Shown here piece after piece: positions 38,280 to 50,900 of a stretch of 64,000 nucleotides of DNA; position 1 is the first letter of the stretch; each line of letters opens with the position of its first letter. A program made the translations under genes and the position numbers. The stretch is from Baylisascaris procyonis (lineage: Eukaryota; Nematoda; Chromadorea; Rhabditida; Ascarididae), in contig JAZARR010000200.1 of assembly GCA_037389465.1 (NCBI GenBank), positions 1,130,001 through 1,194,000 of the forward strand, in the 5' to 3' direction. The notes below the pieces were generated by a model. It was not told where the DNA came from, did no database searches, and was given only the letters and a program-made list of their open reading frames with translations.

Positions 38280-41200
38280 CGGCGGAATCAGCCGCCAAAA
38301 CGCGTTTTTCGGCGCCGGCGCCGGCGAAATCAGGCGCCAAAACGCGTTTTTCGGCGCGGGCGCCGGCGGAATCAGGCGCCAAAATGCGTTTTTCGGCGCG
38401 GGCGCCGGCGGAATCAGCCGCCAAAACGCGTTTTTCGGCGCGGGCGCCGGCGAAATCAGGCGCCAAAACGCGTTTTTCGGCGCGGGCGCCGGCGGAATCA
38501 GGCGCCAAAATGCGTTTTTCGGCGCCGGCGCCGGCGAAATCAGGCGCCAGAGTGCGTTTTTCGGCGCTGGCGCCGGCGAAATCAGGTGCCAAAATGGGTT
38601 ATTCGGCGCCGGCGCCGGCGAAATCAGGTGCCAAAATGGGTTTTTCGGCGCCGGCGCCGGCGAAATCAGGCGCCAAAATGCGTTTTTCGGCGAGGGCGCC
38701 GGCGAAATCAGGCGCCAAAATGAGTTTTTCGGCGCCGGCGCCGGCGAAATCAGGCGCCAAAACGCGTTTTTCGGCGCCGGCGCCGGCGAAATCAGGCGCC
38801 AAAACGCGTTTTTCGGCGCGGGCGCCGGCGAAATCAGGCGCCAAAACGCGTTTTTCAGCGCGGGCGCCGGTGAAATCAGGAGCCAAAATGCGTTTCTCGG
38901 CGCCGGCGCCGGCGAAATCAGGCGCCAAAATGCGTTTTTCGGCGCCGGCGCCGGCGAAATCAGGTGCCAAAATGGGTTTTTCGGCGCCGGCGCCGGCGAA
39001 ATCAGGCGCCAGAGTGCGTTTTTCGGCGCGGGCGCCGGCGAAATCAGGCGCCAGAGTGCGTTTTTCGGCGCCGGCGCCGGCGAAATCAGGCGCCAAAACG
39101 CGTTTTTCGGCGCGGGCGCCGGCGAAATCAGGCGCCAAAACGCGTTTTTCGGCGCCGGCGCCGGCGAAATCAGGCGCCAAAACGCGTTTTTCGGCGCGGG
39201 CGCCGGCGAAATCAGGCGCCAAAATGCGTTTTTCGGCGCCGGCGCCGGCGAAATCAGGCGCCAGAGTGCGTTTTTCGGCGCGGGCGCCGGCGAAATCAGG
39301 CGCCAAAACGCGTTTTTCGGCGCGGGCGCCGGCGAAATCAGGCGCCAAAATGCGTTTTTCGGCGCCGGCGCCGGCGAAATCAGGCGCCAAAACGCATTTT
39401 TCGGCGCGGGCGCCGGCGAAATCAGGCGCCAAAATGCGTTTTTCGGCGCCGGCGCCGGCGAAATCAGGCGCCAAAACGCATTTTTGGGCGCGGGCGCCGG
39501 CGAAATCAGGCGCCAGAGTGCGTTTTTCGGCGCCGGCGCCGGCGAAATCAGGCGCCAAAACGCATTTTTCGGCGCCGGCGCCGGCGAAATCAGGTGCCAA
39601 AATGAGTTTTTCGGCGCCGGCGCCGGCGAAATCAGGCGCCAAAACGCGTTTTTCGGCGCCGGCGCCGGCGAAATCAGGCGCCAAAATGAGTTTTTCGGCG
39701 CCGGCGCCGGCGAAATCAGGCGCCAAAACGCGTTTTTCGGCGCCGGCGCCGGCGAAATCAGGCGCCAAAATGCGTTTTTCGGCGCCGGCGCCGGCGAAAT
39801 CAGGTGCCAAAATGGGTTTTTCGGCGCCGGCGCCGGCGAAATCAGGTGCCAAAATGGGTTTTTCAGCGCCGGCGCCGGCGAAATCAGGCGCCAAAATGCG
39901 TTTTTCGGCGAGGGCGCCGGCGAAATCAGGCGCCAAAATGAGTTTTTCGGCGCCGGCGCCGGCGAAATCAGGCGCCAAAACGCGTTTTTCGGCGCCGGCG
40001 CCGGCGAAATCAGGCGCCAAAACGCGTTTTTCGGCGCGGGCGCCGGCGAAATCAGGCGCCAAAACGCGTTTTTCAGCGCGGGCGCCGGTGAAATCAGGAG
40101 CCAAAATGCGTTTCTCGGCGCCGGCGCCGGCGAAATCAGGCGCCAAAATGCGTTTTTCGGCGCCGGCGCCGGCGAAATCAGGTGCCAAAATGGGTTTTTC
40201 GGCGCCGGCGCCGGCGAAATCAGGCGCCAGAGTGCGTTTTTCGGCGCGGGCGCCGGCGAAATCAGGCGCCAGAGTGCGTTTTTCGGCGCCGGCGCCGGCG
40301 AAATCAGGCGCCAAAACGCGTTTTTCGGCGCGGGCGCCGGCGAAATCAGGCGCCAAAACGCGTTTTTCGGCGCCGGCGCCGGCGAAATCAGGCGCCAAAA
40401 CGCGTTTTTCGGCGCGGGCGCCGGCGAAATCAGGCGCCAAAATGAGTTTTTCGGCGCGGGCGCCGGCGAAATCAGGCGCCAAAATGCGTTTTTCGGCGCC
40501 GGCGCCGGCGAAATCAGGCGCCAGAGTGCGTTTTTCGGCGCGGGCGCCGGCGAAATCAGGTGCCAAAATGGGTTATTCGGCGCCGGCGCCGGCGAAATCA
40601 GGTGCCAAAATGGGTTTTTCGGCGCCGGCGCCGGCGAAATCAGGCGCCAAAATGCGTTTTTCGGCGAGGGCGCCGGCGAAATCAGGCGCCAAAATGAGTT
40701 TTTCGGCGCCGGCGCCGGCGAAATCAGGCGCCAAAACGCGTTTTTCGGCGCCGGCGCCGGCGAAATCAGGCGCCAAAACGCGTTTTTCGGCGCGGGCGCC
40801 GGCGAAATCAGGCGCCAAAACGCGTTTTTCAGCGCGGGCGCCGGTGAAATCAGGAGCCAAAATGCGTTTCTCGGCGCCGGCGCCGGCGAAATCAGGCGCC
40901 AAAATGCGTTTTTCGGCGCCGGCGCCGGCGAAATCAGGTGCCAAAATGGGTTTTTCGGCGCCGGCGCCGGCGAAATCAGGCGCCAGAGTGCGTTTTTCGG
41001 CGCGGGCGCCGGCGAAATCAGGCGCCAGAGTGCGTTTTTCGGCGCCGGCGCCGGCGAAATCAGGCGCCAAAACGCGTTTTTCGGCGCGGGCGCCGGCGAA
41101 ATCAGGCGCCAAAACGCGTTTTTCGGCGCCGGCGCCGGCGAAATCAGGCGCCAAAACGCGTTTTTCGGCGCGGGCGCCGGCGAAATCAGGCGCCAAAATG

Positions 41201-44200
41201 CGTTTTTCGGCGCCGGCGCCGGCGAAATCAGGCGCCAGAGTGCGTTTTTCGGCGCGGGCGCCGGCGAAATCAGGCGCCAAAACGCGTTTTTCGGCGCGGG
41301 CGCCGGCGAAATCAGGCGCCAAAATGCGTTTTTCGGCGCCGGCGCCGGCGAAATCAGGCGCCAAAACGCATTTTTCGGCGCGGGCGCCGGCGAAATCAGG
41401 CGCCAAAATGCGTTTTTCGGCGCCGGCGCCGGCGAAATCAGGCGCCAAAACGCATTTTTGGGCGCGGGCGCCGGCGAAATCAGGCGCCAAAACGCGTTTT
41501 TCGGCGCGGGCGCCGGCGAAATCAGGCGCCAAAATGGGTTATTCGGCGCCGGCGCCGGCGAAATCAGGTGCCAAAATGAGTTTTTCGGCGCCGGCGCCGG
41601 CGAAATCAGGCGCCAAAACGCGTTTTTCGGCGCGGGCGCCGGCGAAATCAGGCGCCAGAGTGCGTTTTTCGGCGCCGGCGCCGGCGAAATCAGGCGCCAA
41701 AACGCATTTTTCGGCGCGGGCGCCGGCGAAATCAGGCGCCAAAATGCGTTTTTCGGCGCCGGCGCCGGCGAAATCAGGCGCCAAAACGCATTTTTGGGCG
41801 CGGGCGCCGGCGAAATCAGGCGCCAAAACGCGTTTTTCGGCGCCGGCGCCGGCTAAATCAGGTGCCAAAACGCGTTTTTCGGAGCCGGCGCCGGCGAAAT
41901 CAGGCGCCAGAGTGCGTTTTTGGGCGCGGGCGCCGGCGAAATCAGGCGCCAAAACGCGTTTTTCGGCGCGGGCGCCGGCGAAATCAGGCGCCAAAATGGG
42001 TTATTCGGCGCCGGCGCCGGCGAAATCAGGTGCCAAAATGAGTTTTTCGGCGCCGGCGCCGGCGAAATCAGGCGCCAAAACGCGTTTTTCGGCGCCGGCG
42101 CCGGCGAAATCAGGCGCCAAAATGAGTTTTTCGGCGCCGGCGCCGGCGAAATCAGGCGCCAAAACGCGTTTTTCGGCGCCGGCGCCGGCGAAATCAGGCG
42201 CCAAAATGCGTTTTTCGGCGCCGGCGCCGGCGAGATCAGGTGCCAAAATGGGTTTTTCGGCGCCGGCGCCGGCGAAATCAGGCGCCAGAGTGCGTTTTTC
42301 GGCGCGGGCGCCGGCGAAATCAGGCGCCAGAGTGCGTTTTTCGGCGCCGGCGCCGGCGAAATCAGGCGCCAAAACGCGTTTTTCGGCGCGGGCGCCGGCG
42401 AAATCAGGCGCCAAAATGAGTTTTTCGGCGCGGGCGCCGGCGAAATCAGGCGCCAAAATGCGTTTTTCGGCGCCGGCGCCGGCGAAATCAGGCGCCAGAG
42501 TGCGTTTTTCGGCGCGGGCGCCGGCGAAATCAGGTGCCAAAATGGGTTATTCGGCGCCGGCGCCGGCGAAATCAGGTGCCAAAATGGGTTTTTCGGCGCC
42601 GGCGCCGGCGAAATCAGGCGCCAAAATGCGTTTTTCGGCGAGGGCGCCGGCGAAATCAGGCGCCAAAATGAGTTTTTCGGCGCCGGCGCCGGCGAAATCA
42701 GGCGCCAAAACGCGTTTTTCGGCGCCGGCGCCGGCGAAATCAGGCGCCAAAACGCGTTTTTCGGCGCGGGCGCCGGCGAAATCAGGCGCCAAAACGCGTT
42801 TTTCAGCGCGGGCGCCGGTGAAATCAGGCGCCAAAATGCGTTTCTCGGCGCCGGCGCCGGCGAAATCAGGCGCCAAAATGCGTTTTTCGGCGCCGGCGCC
42901 GGCGAAATCAGGTGCCAAAATGGGTTTTTCGGCGCCGGCGCCGGCGAAATCAGGCGCCAGAGTGCGTTTTTCGGCGCGGGCGCCGGCGAAATCAGGCGCC
43001 AGAGTGCGTTTTTCGGCGCCGGCGCCGGCGAAATCAGGCGCCAAAACGCGTTTTTCGGCGCGGGCGCCGGCGAAATCAGGCGCCAAAACGCGTTTTTCGG
43101 CGCCGGCGCCGGCGAAATCAGGCGCCAAAACGCGTTTTTCGGCGCGGGCGCCGGCGAAATCAGGCGCCAAAATGCGTTTTTCGGCGCCGGCGCCGGCGAA
43201 ATCAGGTGCCAAAATGAGTTTTTCGGCGCCGGCGCCGGCGAAATCAGGCGCCAAAACGCGTTTTTCGGCGCGGGCGCCGGCGAAATCAGGCGCCAGAGTG
43301 CGTTTTTCGGCGCCGGCGCCGGCGAAATCAGGCGCCAAAACGCGTTTTTCGGCGCGGGCGCCGGCGAAATCAGGCGCCAAAATGCGTTTTTCGGCGCCGG
43401 CGCCGGCGAAATCAGGTGCCAAAATGGGTTATTCGGCGCCGGCGCCGGCGAAATCAGGTGCCAAAATGGGTTTTTCGGCGCGGGCGCCGGCGAAATCAGG
43501 CGCCAGAGTGCGTTTTTCGGCGCGGGCGCCGGCGAAATCAGGTGCCAAAATGAGTTTTTCGGCGCCGGCGCCGGCGAAATCAGGCGCCAAAACGCGTTTT
43601 TCGGCGCGGGCGCCGGCGAAATCAGGCGCCAAAACGCGTTTTTCGGCGCGGGCGCCGGTGAAATCAGGCGCCAAAATGCGTTTCTCGGCGCCGGCGCCGG
43701 CGAAATCAGGCGCCAAAATGCGTTTTTCGGCGCGGGCGCCGGCGAAATCAGGTGCCAAAATGGGTTTTTCGGCGCCGGCGCCGGCGAAATCAGGCGCCAG
43801 AGTGCGTTTTTCGGCGCGGGCGCCGGCGAAATCAGGCGCCAGAGTGCGTTTTTCGGCGCGGGCGCCGGCGAAATCAGGTGCCAAAATGGGTTATTCGGCG
43901 CCGGCGCCGGCGAAATCAGGCGCCAAAATGAGTTTTTCGGCGCGGGCGCCGGCGAAATCAGGCGCCAAAATGCGTTTTTCGGCGCGGGCGCCGGCGAAAT
44001 CAGGCGCCAGAGTGCGTTTTTCGGCGCGGGCGCCGGCGAAATCAGGTGCCAAAATGGGTTATTCGGCGCCGGCGCCGGCGAAATCAGGTGCCAAAATGGG
44101 TTTTTCGGCGCCGGCGCCGGCGAAATCAGGCGCCAAAACGCGTTTTTCGGCGCCGGCGCCGGCGAAATCAGGCGCCAAAATGCGTTTTTCGGCGCCGGCG

Positions 44201-44999
44201 CCGGCGAAATCAGGTGCCAAAATGGGTTTTTCGGCGCCGGCGCCGGCGAAATCAGGCGCCAGAGTGCGTTTTTCGGCGCGGGCGCCGGCGAAATCAGGCG
44301 CCAGAGTGCGTTTTTCGGCGCCGGCGCCGGCGAAATCAGGCGCCAAAACGCATTTTTCGGCGCGGGCGCCGGCGAAATCAGGCGCCAAAATGCGTTTTTC
44401 GGCGCCGGCGCCGGCGAAATCAGGCGCCAAAACGCATTTTTGGGCGCGGGCGCCGGCGAAATCAGGCGCCAAAACGCGTTTTTCGGCGCGGGCGCCGGTG
44501 AAATCAGGCGCCAAAATGCGTTTTTCGGCGCGGGCGCCGGCGGAATCAGCCGCCAAAACGCGTTTTTCGGCGCCGGCGCCGGCGAAATCAGGCGCCAGAG
44601 TGCGTTTTTCGGCGCCGGCGCCGGCGAAATCAGGCGCCAAAACGCGTTTTTCGGCGCGGGCGCCGGCGAAATCAGGCGCCAGAGTGCGTTTTTCGGCGCC
44701 GGCGCCGGCGAAATCAGGCGCCAAAACGCGTTTTTCGGCGCGGGCGCCGGCGAAATCAGGCGCCAGAGTGCGTTTTTCGGCGCCGGCGCCGGCGAAATCA
44801 GGCGCCAAAACGCATTTTTCGGCGCGGGCGCCGGCGAAATCAGGCGCCAAAATGCGTTTTTCGGCGCCGGCGCCGGCGAAATCAGGCGCCAAAACGCATT
44901 TTTGGGCGCGGGCGCCGGCGAAATCAGGCGCCAAAACGCGTTTTTCGGCGCGGGCGCCGGCGAAATCAGGCGCCAAAATGCGTTTTTCGGCGCGGGCGC
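38280..44999 (+). repeat. 6,720-bp higher-order repeat, copy B (160 monomers)
   Basis: It abuts copy A and matches it line for line with only scattered single-base differences, for example G at 31596 versus C at 38316 and C at 36314 versus T at 43034. Correspondence ends near 44950-45000, where GGAATCAGCCGCC in copy A meets ordinary monomers after copy B. This fits a recent unequal exchange or an assembly duplication. Confidence 0.9.
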
Positions 45000-47900
45000 C
45001 GGCGAAATCAGGCGCCAAAACGCGTTTTTCGGCGCCGGCGCCGGCGAAATCAGGCGCCAAAACGCGTTTTTCGGCGCGGGCGCCGGCGAAATCAGGCGCC
45101 AAAATGCGTTTTTCGGCGCCGGCGCCGGCGAAATCAGGCGCCAAAATGCGTTTTTCGGCGCGGGCGCCGGCGAAATCAGGTGCCAAAATGGGTTTTTCGG
45201 CGCCGGCGCCGGCGAAATCAGGCGCCAGAGTGCGTTTTTCGGCGCGGGCGCCGGCGAAATCAGGCGCCAGAGTGCGTTTTTCGGCGCGGGCGCCGGCGAA
45301 ATCAGGTGCCAAAATGGGTTATTCGGCGCCGGCGCCGGCGAAATCAGGCGCCAAAATGAGTTTTTCGGCGCGGGCGCCGGCGAAATCAGGCGCCAGAGTG
45401 CGTTTTTCGGCGCCGGCGCCGGCGAAATCAGGCGCCAAAACGCGTTTTTCGGCGCGGGCGCCGGCGAAATCAGGTGCCAAAATGGGTTTTTCGGCGCCGG
45501 CGCCGGCGAAATCAGGCGCCAGAGTGCGTTTTTCGGCGCGGGCGCCGGCGAAATCAGGCGCCAGAGTGCGTTTTTCGGCGCGGGCGCCGGCGAAATCAGG
45601 CGCCAAAATGCGTTTTTCGGCGCCGGCGCCGGCGAAATCAGGCGCCAAAACGCATTTTTGGGCGCGGGCGCCGGCGAAATCAGGCGCCAAAACGCGTTTT
45701 TCGGCGCGGGCGCCGGTGAAATCAGGCGCCAAAATGCGTTTTTCGGCGCGGGCGCCGGCGAAATCAGGCGCCAGAGTGCGTTTTTCGGCGCGGGCGCCGG
45801 CGAAATCAGGCGCCAAAACGCGTTTTTCGGCGCGGGCGCCGGCGAAATCAGGCGCCAAAATGCGTTTTTCGGCGCCGGCGCCGGCGAAATCAGGCGCCAA
45901 AATGCGTTTTTCGGCGCGGGCGCCGGCGAAATCAGGCGCCAAAATGCGTTTTTCGGCGCGGGCGCCGGCGAAATCAGGCGCCAAAATGGGTTTTTCGGCG
46001 CGGGCGCCGGCGAAATCAGGCGCCAAAATGCGTTTTTCGGCGCCGGCGCCGGCGAAATCAGGCGCCAAAACGCGTTTTTCGGCGCGGGCGCCGGCGAAAT
46101 CAGGCGCCAAAACGCGTTTTTCGGCGCGGGCGCCGGCGAAATCAGGCGCCAAAATGCGTTTTTCGGCGCGGGCGCCGGCGAAATCAGGCGCCAGAGTGCG
46201 TTTTTCGGCGCGGGCGCCGGCGAAATCAGGCGCCAAAACGCGTTTTTCGGCGCGGGCGCCGGCGAAATCAGGCGCCAAAACGCGTTTTTCGGCGCCGGCG
46301 CCGGCGAAATCAGGCGCCAGAGTGCGTTTTTCGGCGCGGGCGCCGGCGAAATCAGGCGCCAAAACGCGTTTTTCGGCGCGGGCGCCGGCGAAATCAGGCG
46401 CCAAAATGGGTTATTCGGCGCCGGCGCCGGCGAAATCAGGTGCCAAAATGAGTTTTTCGGCGCCGGCGCCGGCGAAATCAGGCGCCAAAACGCGTTTTTC
46501 GGCGCCGGCGCCGGCGAAATCAGGCGCCAAAATGCGTTTTTCGGCGCCGGCGCCGGCGAAATCAGGTGCCAAAATGGGTTTTTCGGCGCCGGCGCCGGCG
46601 AAATCAGGCGCCAGAGTGCGTTTTTCGGCGCGGGCGCCGGCGAAATCAGGCGCCAGAGTGCGTTTTTCGGCGCCGGCGCCGGCGAAATCAGGCGCCAAAA
46701 CGCGTTTTTCGGCGCGGGCGCCGGCGAAATCAGGCGCCAAAATGCGTTTTTCGGCGCCGGCGCCGGCGAAATCAGGTGCCAAAATGAGTTTTTCGGCGCG
46801 GGCGCCGGCGAAATCAGGCGCCAAAACGCGTTTTTCGGCGCGGGCGCCGGTGAAATCAGGCGCCAAAATGCGTTTCTCGGCGCCGGCGCCGGCGAAATCA
46901 GGCGCCAAAATGCGTTTTTCGGCGCGGGCGCCGGCGAAATCAGGTGCCAAAATGGGTTTTTCGGCGCCGGCGCCGGCGAAATCAGGCGCCAAAATGAGTT
47001 TTTCGGCGCGGGCGCCGGCGAAATCAGGCGCCAAAATGCGTTTTTCGGCGCCGGCGCCGGCGAAATCAGGCGCCAGAGTGCGTTTTTCGGCGCGGGCGCC
47101 GGCGAAATCAGGTGCCAAAATGGGTTTTTCGGCGCCGGCGCCGGCGAAATCAGGTGCCAAAATGGGTTTTTCGGCGCCGGCGCCGGCGAAATCAGGCGCC
47201 AAAACGCGTTTTTCGGCGCCGGCGCCGGCGAAATCAGGCGCCAAAATGCGTTTTTCGGCGCCGGCGCCGGCGAAATCAGGTGCCAAAATGGGTTTTTCGG
47301 CGCCGGCGCCGGCGAAATCAGGCGCCAGAGTGCGTTTTTCGGCGCGGGCGCCGGCGAAATCAGGCGCCAGAGTGCGTTTTTCGGCGCCGGCGCCGGCGAA
47401 ATCAGGCGCCAAAACGCGTTTTTCGGCGCGGGCGCCGGCGAAATCAGGCGCCAGAGTGCGTTTTTCGGCGCCGGCGCCGGCGAAATCAGGCGCCAAAACG
47501 CGTTTTTCGGCGCGGGCGCCGGCGAAATCAGGCGCCAGAGTGCGTTTTTCGGCGCCGGCGCCGGCGAAATCAGGCGCCAAAACGCATTTTTCGGCGCGGG
47601 CGCCGGCGAAATCAGGCGCCAAAATGCGTTTTTCGGCGCCGGCGCCGGCGAAATCAGGCGCCAAAACGCGTTTTTCGGCGCGGGCGCCGGCGAAATCAGG
47701 CGCCAAAACGCGTTTTTCGGCGCCGGCGCCGGCGAAATCAGGTGCCAAAACGCGTTTTTCGGCGCCGGCGCCGGCGAAATCAGGCGCCAGAGTGCGTTTT
47801 TCGGCGCGGGCGCCGGCGAAATCAGGCGCCAAAACGCGTTTTTCGGCGCGGGCGCCGGCGAAATCAGGCGCCAAAATGGGTTATTCGGCGCCGGCGCCGG

Positions 47901-50900
47901 CGAAATCAGGTGCCAAAATGCGTTTTTCGGCGCCGGCGCCGGCGAAATCAGGCGCCAAAACGCGTTTTTCGGCGCCGGCGCCGGCGAAATCAGGCGCCAA
48001 AATGCGTTTTTCGGCGCCGGCGCCGGCGAAATCAGGTGCCAAAATGGGTTTTTCGGCGCCGGCGCCGGCGAAATCAGGCGCCAGAGTGCGTTTTTCGGCG
48101 CGGGCGCCGGCGAAATCAGGCGCCAGAGTGCGTTTTTCGGCGCCGGCGCCGGCGAAATCAGGCGCCAAAACGCGTTTTTCGGCGCGGGCGCCGGCGAAAT
48201 CAGGCGCCAAAATGAGTTTTTCGGCGCGGGCGCCGGCGAAATCAGGCGCCAAAATGCGTTTTTCGGCGCCGGCGCCGGCGAAATCAGGCGCCAGAGTGCG
48301 TTTTTCGGCGCGGGCGCCGGCGAAATCAGGTGCCAAAATGGGTTATTCGGCGCCGGCGCCGGCGAAATCAGGCGCCAAAATGGTTTTTCGGCGCCGGCGC
48401 CGGCGAAATCAGGCGCCAAAATGCGTTTTTCGGCGCGGGCGCCGGCGAAATCAGGCGCCAAAACGCGTTTTTCGGCGCCGGCGCCGGCGAAATCAGGCGC
48501 CAAAACGCGTTTTTCGGCGCGGGCGCCGGCGAAATCAGGCGCCAAAACGCGTTTTTCGGCGCGGGCGCCGGCGAAATCAGGCGCCAAAACGCGTTTTTCG
48601 GCGCCGGCGCCGGCGAAATCAGGCGCCAAAATGCGTTTTTCGGCGCCGGCGCCGGCGAAATCAGGTGCCAAAATGGGTTTTTCGGCGCCGGCGCCGGCGA
48701 AATCAGGCGCCAGAGTGCGTTTTTCGGCGCGGGCGCCGGCGAAATCAGGCGCCAGAGTGCGTTTTTCGGCGCCGGCGCCGGCGAAATCAGGCGCCAAAAC
48801 GCGTTTTTCGGCGCGGGCGCCGGCGAAATCAGGCGCCAAAACGCGTTTTTCGGCGCCGGCGCCGGCGAAATCAGGCGCCAAAACGCGTTTTTCGGCGCGG
48901 GCGCCGGCGAAATCAGGCGCCAAAACGCGTTTTTCGGCGCGGGCGCCGGCGAAATCAGGCGCCAGAGTGCGTTTTTCGGCGCCGGCGCCGGCGAAATCAG
49001 GCGCCAAAACGCGTTTTTCGGCGCGGGCGCCGGCGAAATCAGGCGCCAAAACGCGTTTTTCGGCGCGGGCGCCGGCGAAATCAGGCGCCAAAATGCGTTT
49101 TTCGGCGCCGGCGCCGGCGAAATCAGGCGCCAAAATGCGTTTTTCGGCGCCGGCGCCGGCGAAATCAGGTGCCAAAATGGGTTTTTCGGCGCCGGCGCCG
49201 GCGAAATCAGGCGCCAGAGTGCGTTTTTCGGCGCGGGCGCCGGCGAAATCAGGCGCCAAAGTGCGTTTTTCGGCGCCGGCGCCGGCGAAATCAGGCGCCA
49301 AAACGCGTTTTTCGGCGCGGGCGCCGGCGGAATCAGCCGCCAAAACGCGTTTTTCGGCGCCGGCGCCGGCGAAATCAGGCGCCAAAACGCGTTTTTCGGC
49401 GCGGGCGCCGGCGAAATCAGGCGCCAAAACGCGTTTTTCGGCGCGGGCGCCGGTGAAATCAGGCGCCAAAATGAGTTTTTCGGCGCGGGCGCCGGCGAAA
49501 TCAGGCGCCAAAATGGGTTATTCGGCGCCGGCGCCGGCGAAATCAGGTGCCAAAATGGGTTTTTCGGCGCCGGCGCCGGCGAAATCAGGCGCCAAAACGC
49601 GTTTTTCGGCGCCGGCGCCGGCGAAATCAGGCGCCAAAATGCGTTTTTCGGCGCCGGCGCCGGCGAAATCAGGTGCCAAAATGGGTTTTTCGGCGCCGGC
49701 GCCGGCGAAATCAGGCGCCAGAGTGCGTTTTTCGGCGCGGGCGCCGGCGAAATCAGGCGCCAGAGTGCGTTTTTCGGCGCCGGCGCCGGCGAAATCAGGC
49801 GCCAAAACGCGTTTTTCGGCGCGGGCGCCGGCGAAATCAGGCGCCAGAGTGCGTTTTTCGGCGCCGGCGCCGGCGAAATCAGGCGCCAAAACGCGTTTTT
49901 CGGCGCGGGCGCCGGCGAAATCAGGCGCCAAAGTGCGTTTTTCGGCGCCGGCGCCGGCGAAATCAGGCGCCAAAACGCGTTTTTCGGCGCGGGCGCCGGC
50001 GAAATCAGGCGCCAAAATGCGTTTTTCGGCGCCGGCGCCGGCGAAATCAGGCGCCAAAACGCGTTTTTCGGCGCGGGCGCCGGCGAAATCAGGCGCCAAA
50101 ACGCGTTTTTCGGCGCCGGCGCCGGCGAAATCAGGCGCCAAAACGCGTTTTTCGGCGCCGGCGCCGGCGAAATCAGGCGCCAGAGTGCGTTTTTCGGCGC
50201 GGGCGCCGGCGAAATCAGGCGCCAAAACGCGTTTTTCGGCGCGGGCGCCGGCGAAATCAGGCGCCAAAATGCGTTTTTCGGCGCCGGCGCCGGCGAAATC
50301 AGGCGCCAAAATGAGTTTTTCGGCGCCGGCGCCGGCGAAATCAGGCGCCAAAACGCGTTTTTCGGCGCCGGCGCCGGCGAAATCAGGCGCCAAAATGCGT
50401 TTTTCGGCGCCGGCGCCGGCGAAATCAGGCGCCAAAATGCGTTTTTCGGCGCCGGCGCCGGCGAAATCAGGTGCCAAAATGAGTTTTTCGGCGCCGGCGC
50501 CGGCGAAATCAGGCGCCAAAACGCGTTTTTCGGCGCCGGCGCCGGCGAAATCAGGCGCCAAAATGCGTTTTTCGGCGCCGGCGCCGGCGAAATCAGGTGC
50601 CAAAATGGGTTTTTCGGCGCCGGCGCCGGCGAAATCAGGCGCCAGAGTGCGTTTTTCGGCGCGGGCGCCGGCGAAATCAGGCGCCAAAGTGCGTTTTTCG
50701 GCGCCGGCGCCGGCGAAATCAGGCGCCAAAACGCGTTTTTCGGCGCGGGCGCCGGCGAAATCAGGCGCCAAAATGCGTTTTTCGGCGCGGGCGCCGGCGA
50801 AATCAGGCGCCAAAATGCGTTTTTCGGCGCCGGCGCCGGCGAAATCAGGCGCCAGAGTGCGTTTTTCGGCGCGGGCGCCGGCGAAATCAGGCGCCAAAAT

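Noticed and set aside
23936..49456. An 8,506-codon plus-strand open frame
   Set aside because: It is a by-product of a stop-free 42-bp repeat. It changes reading frame at a 1-bp deletion near 48380 and still stays open, overlaps equally long frames on both strands, and has no start context or non-repeat domain.
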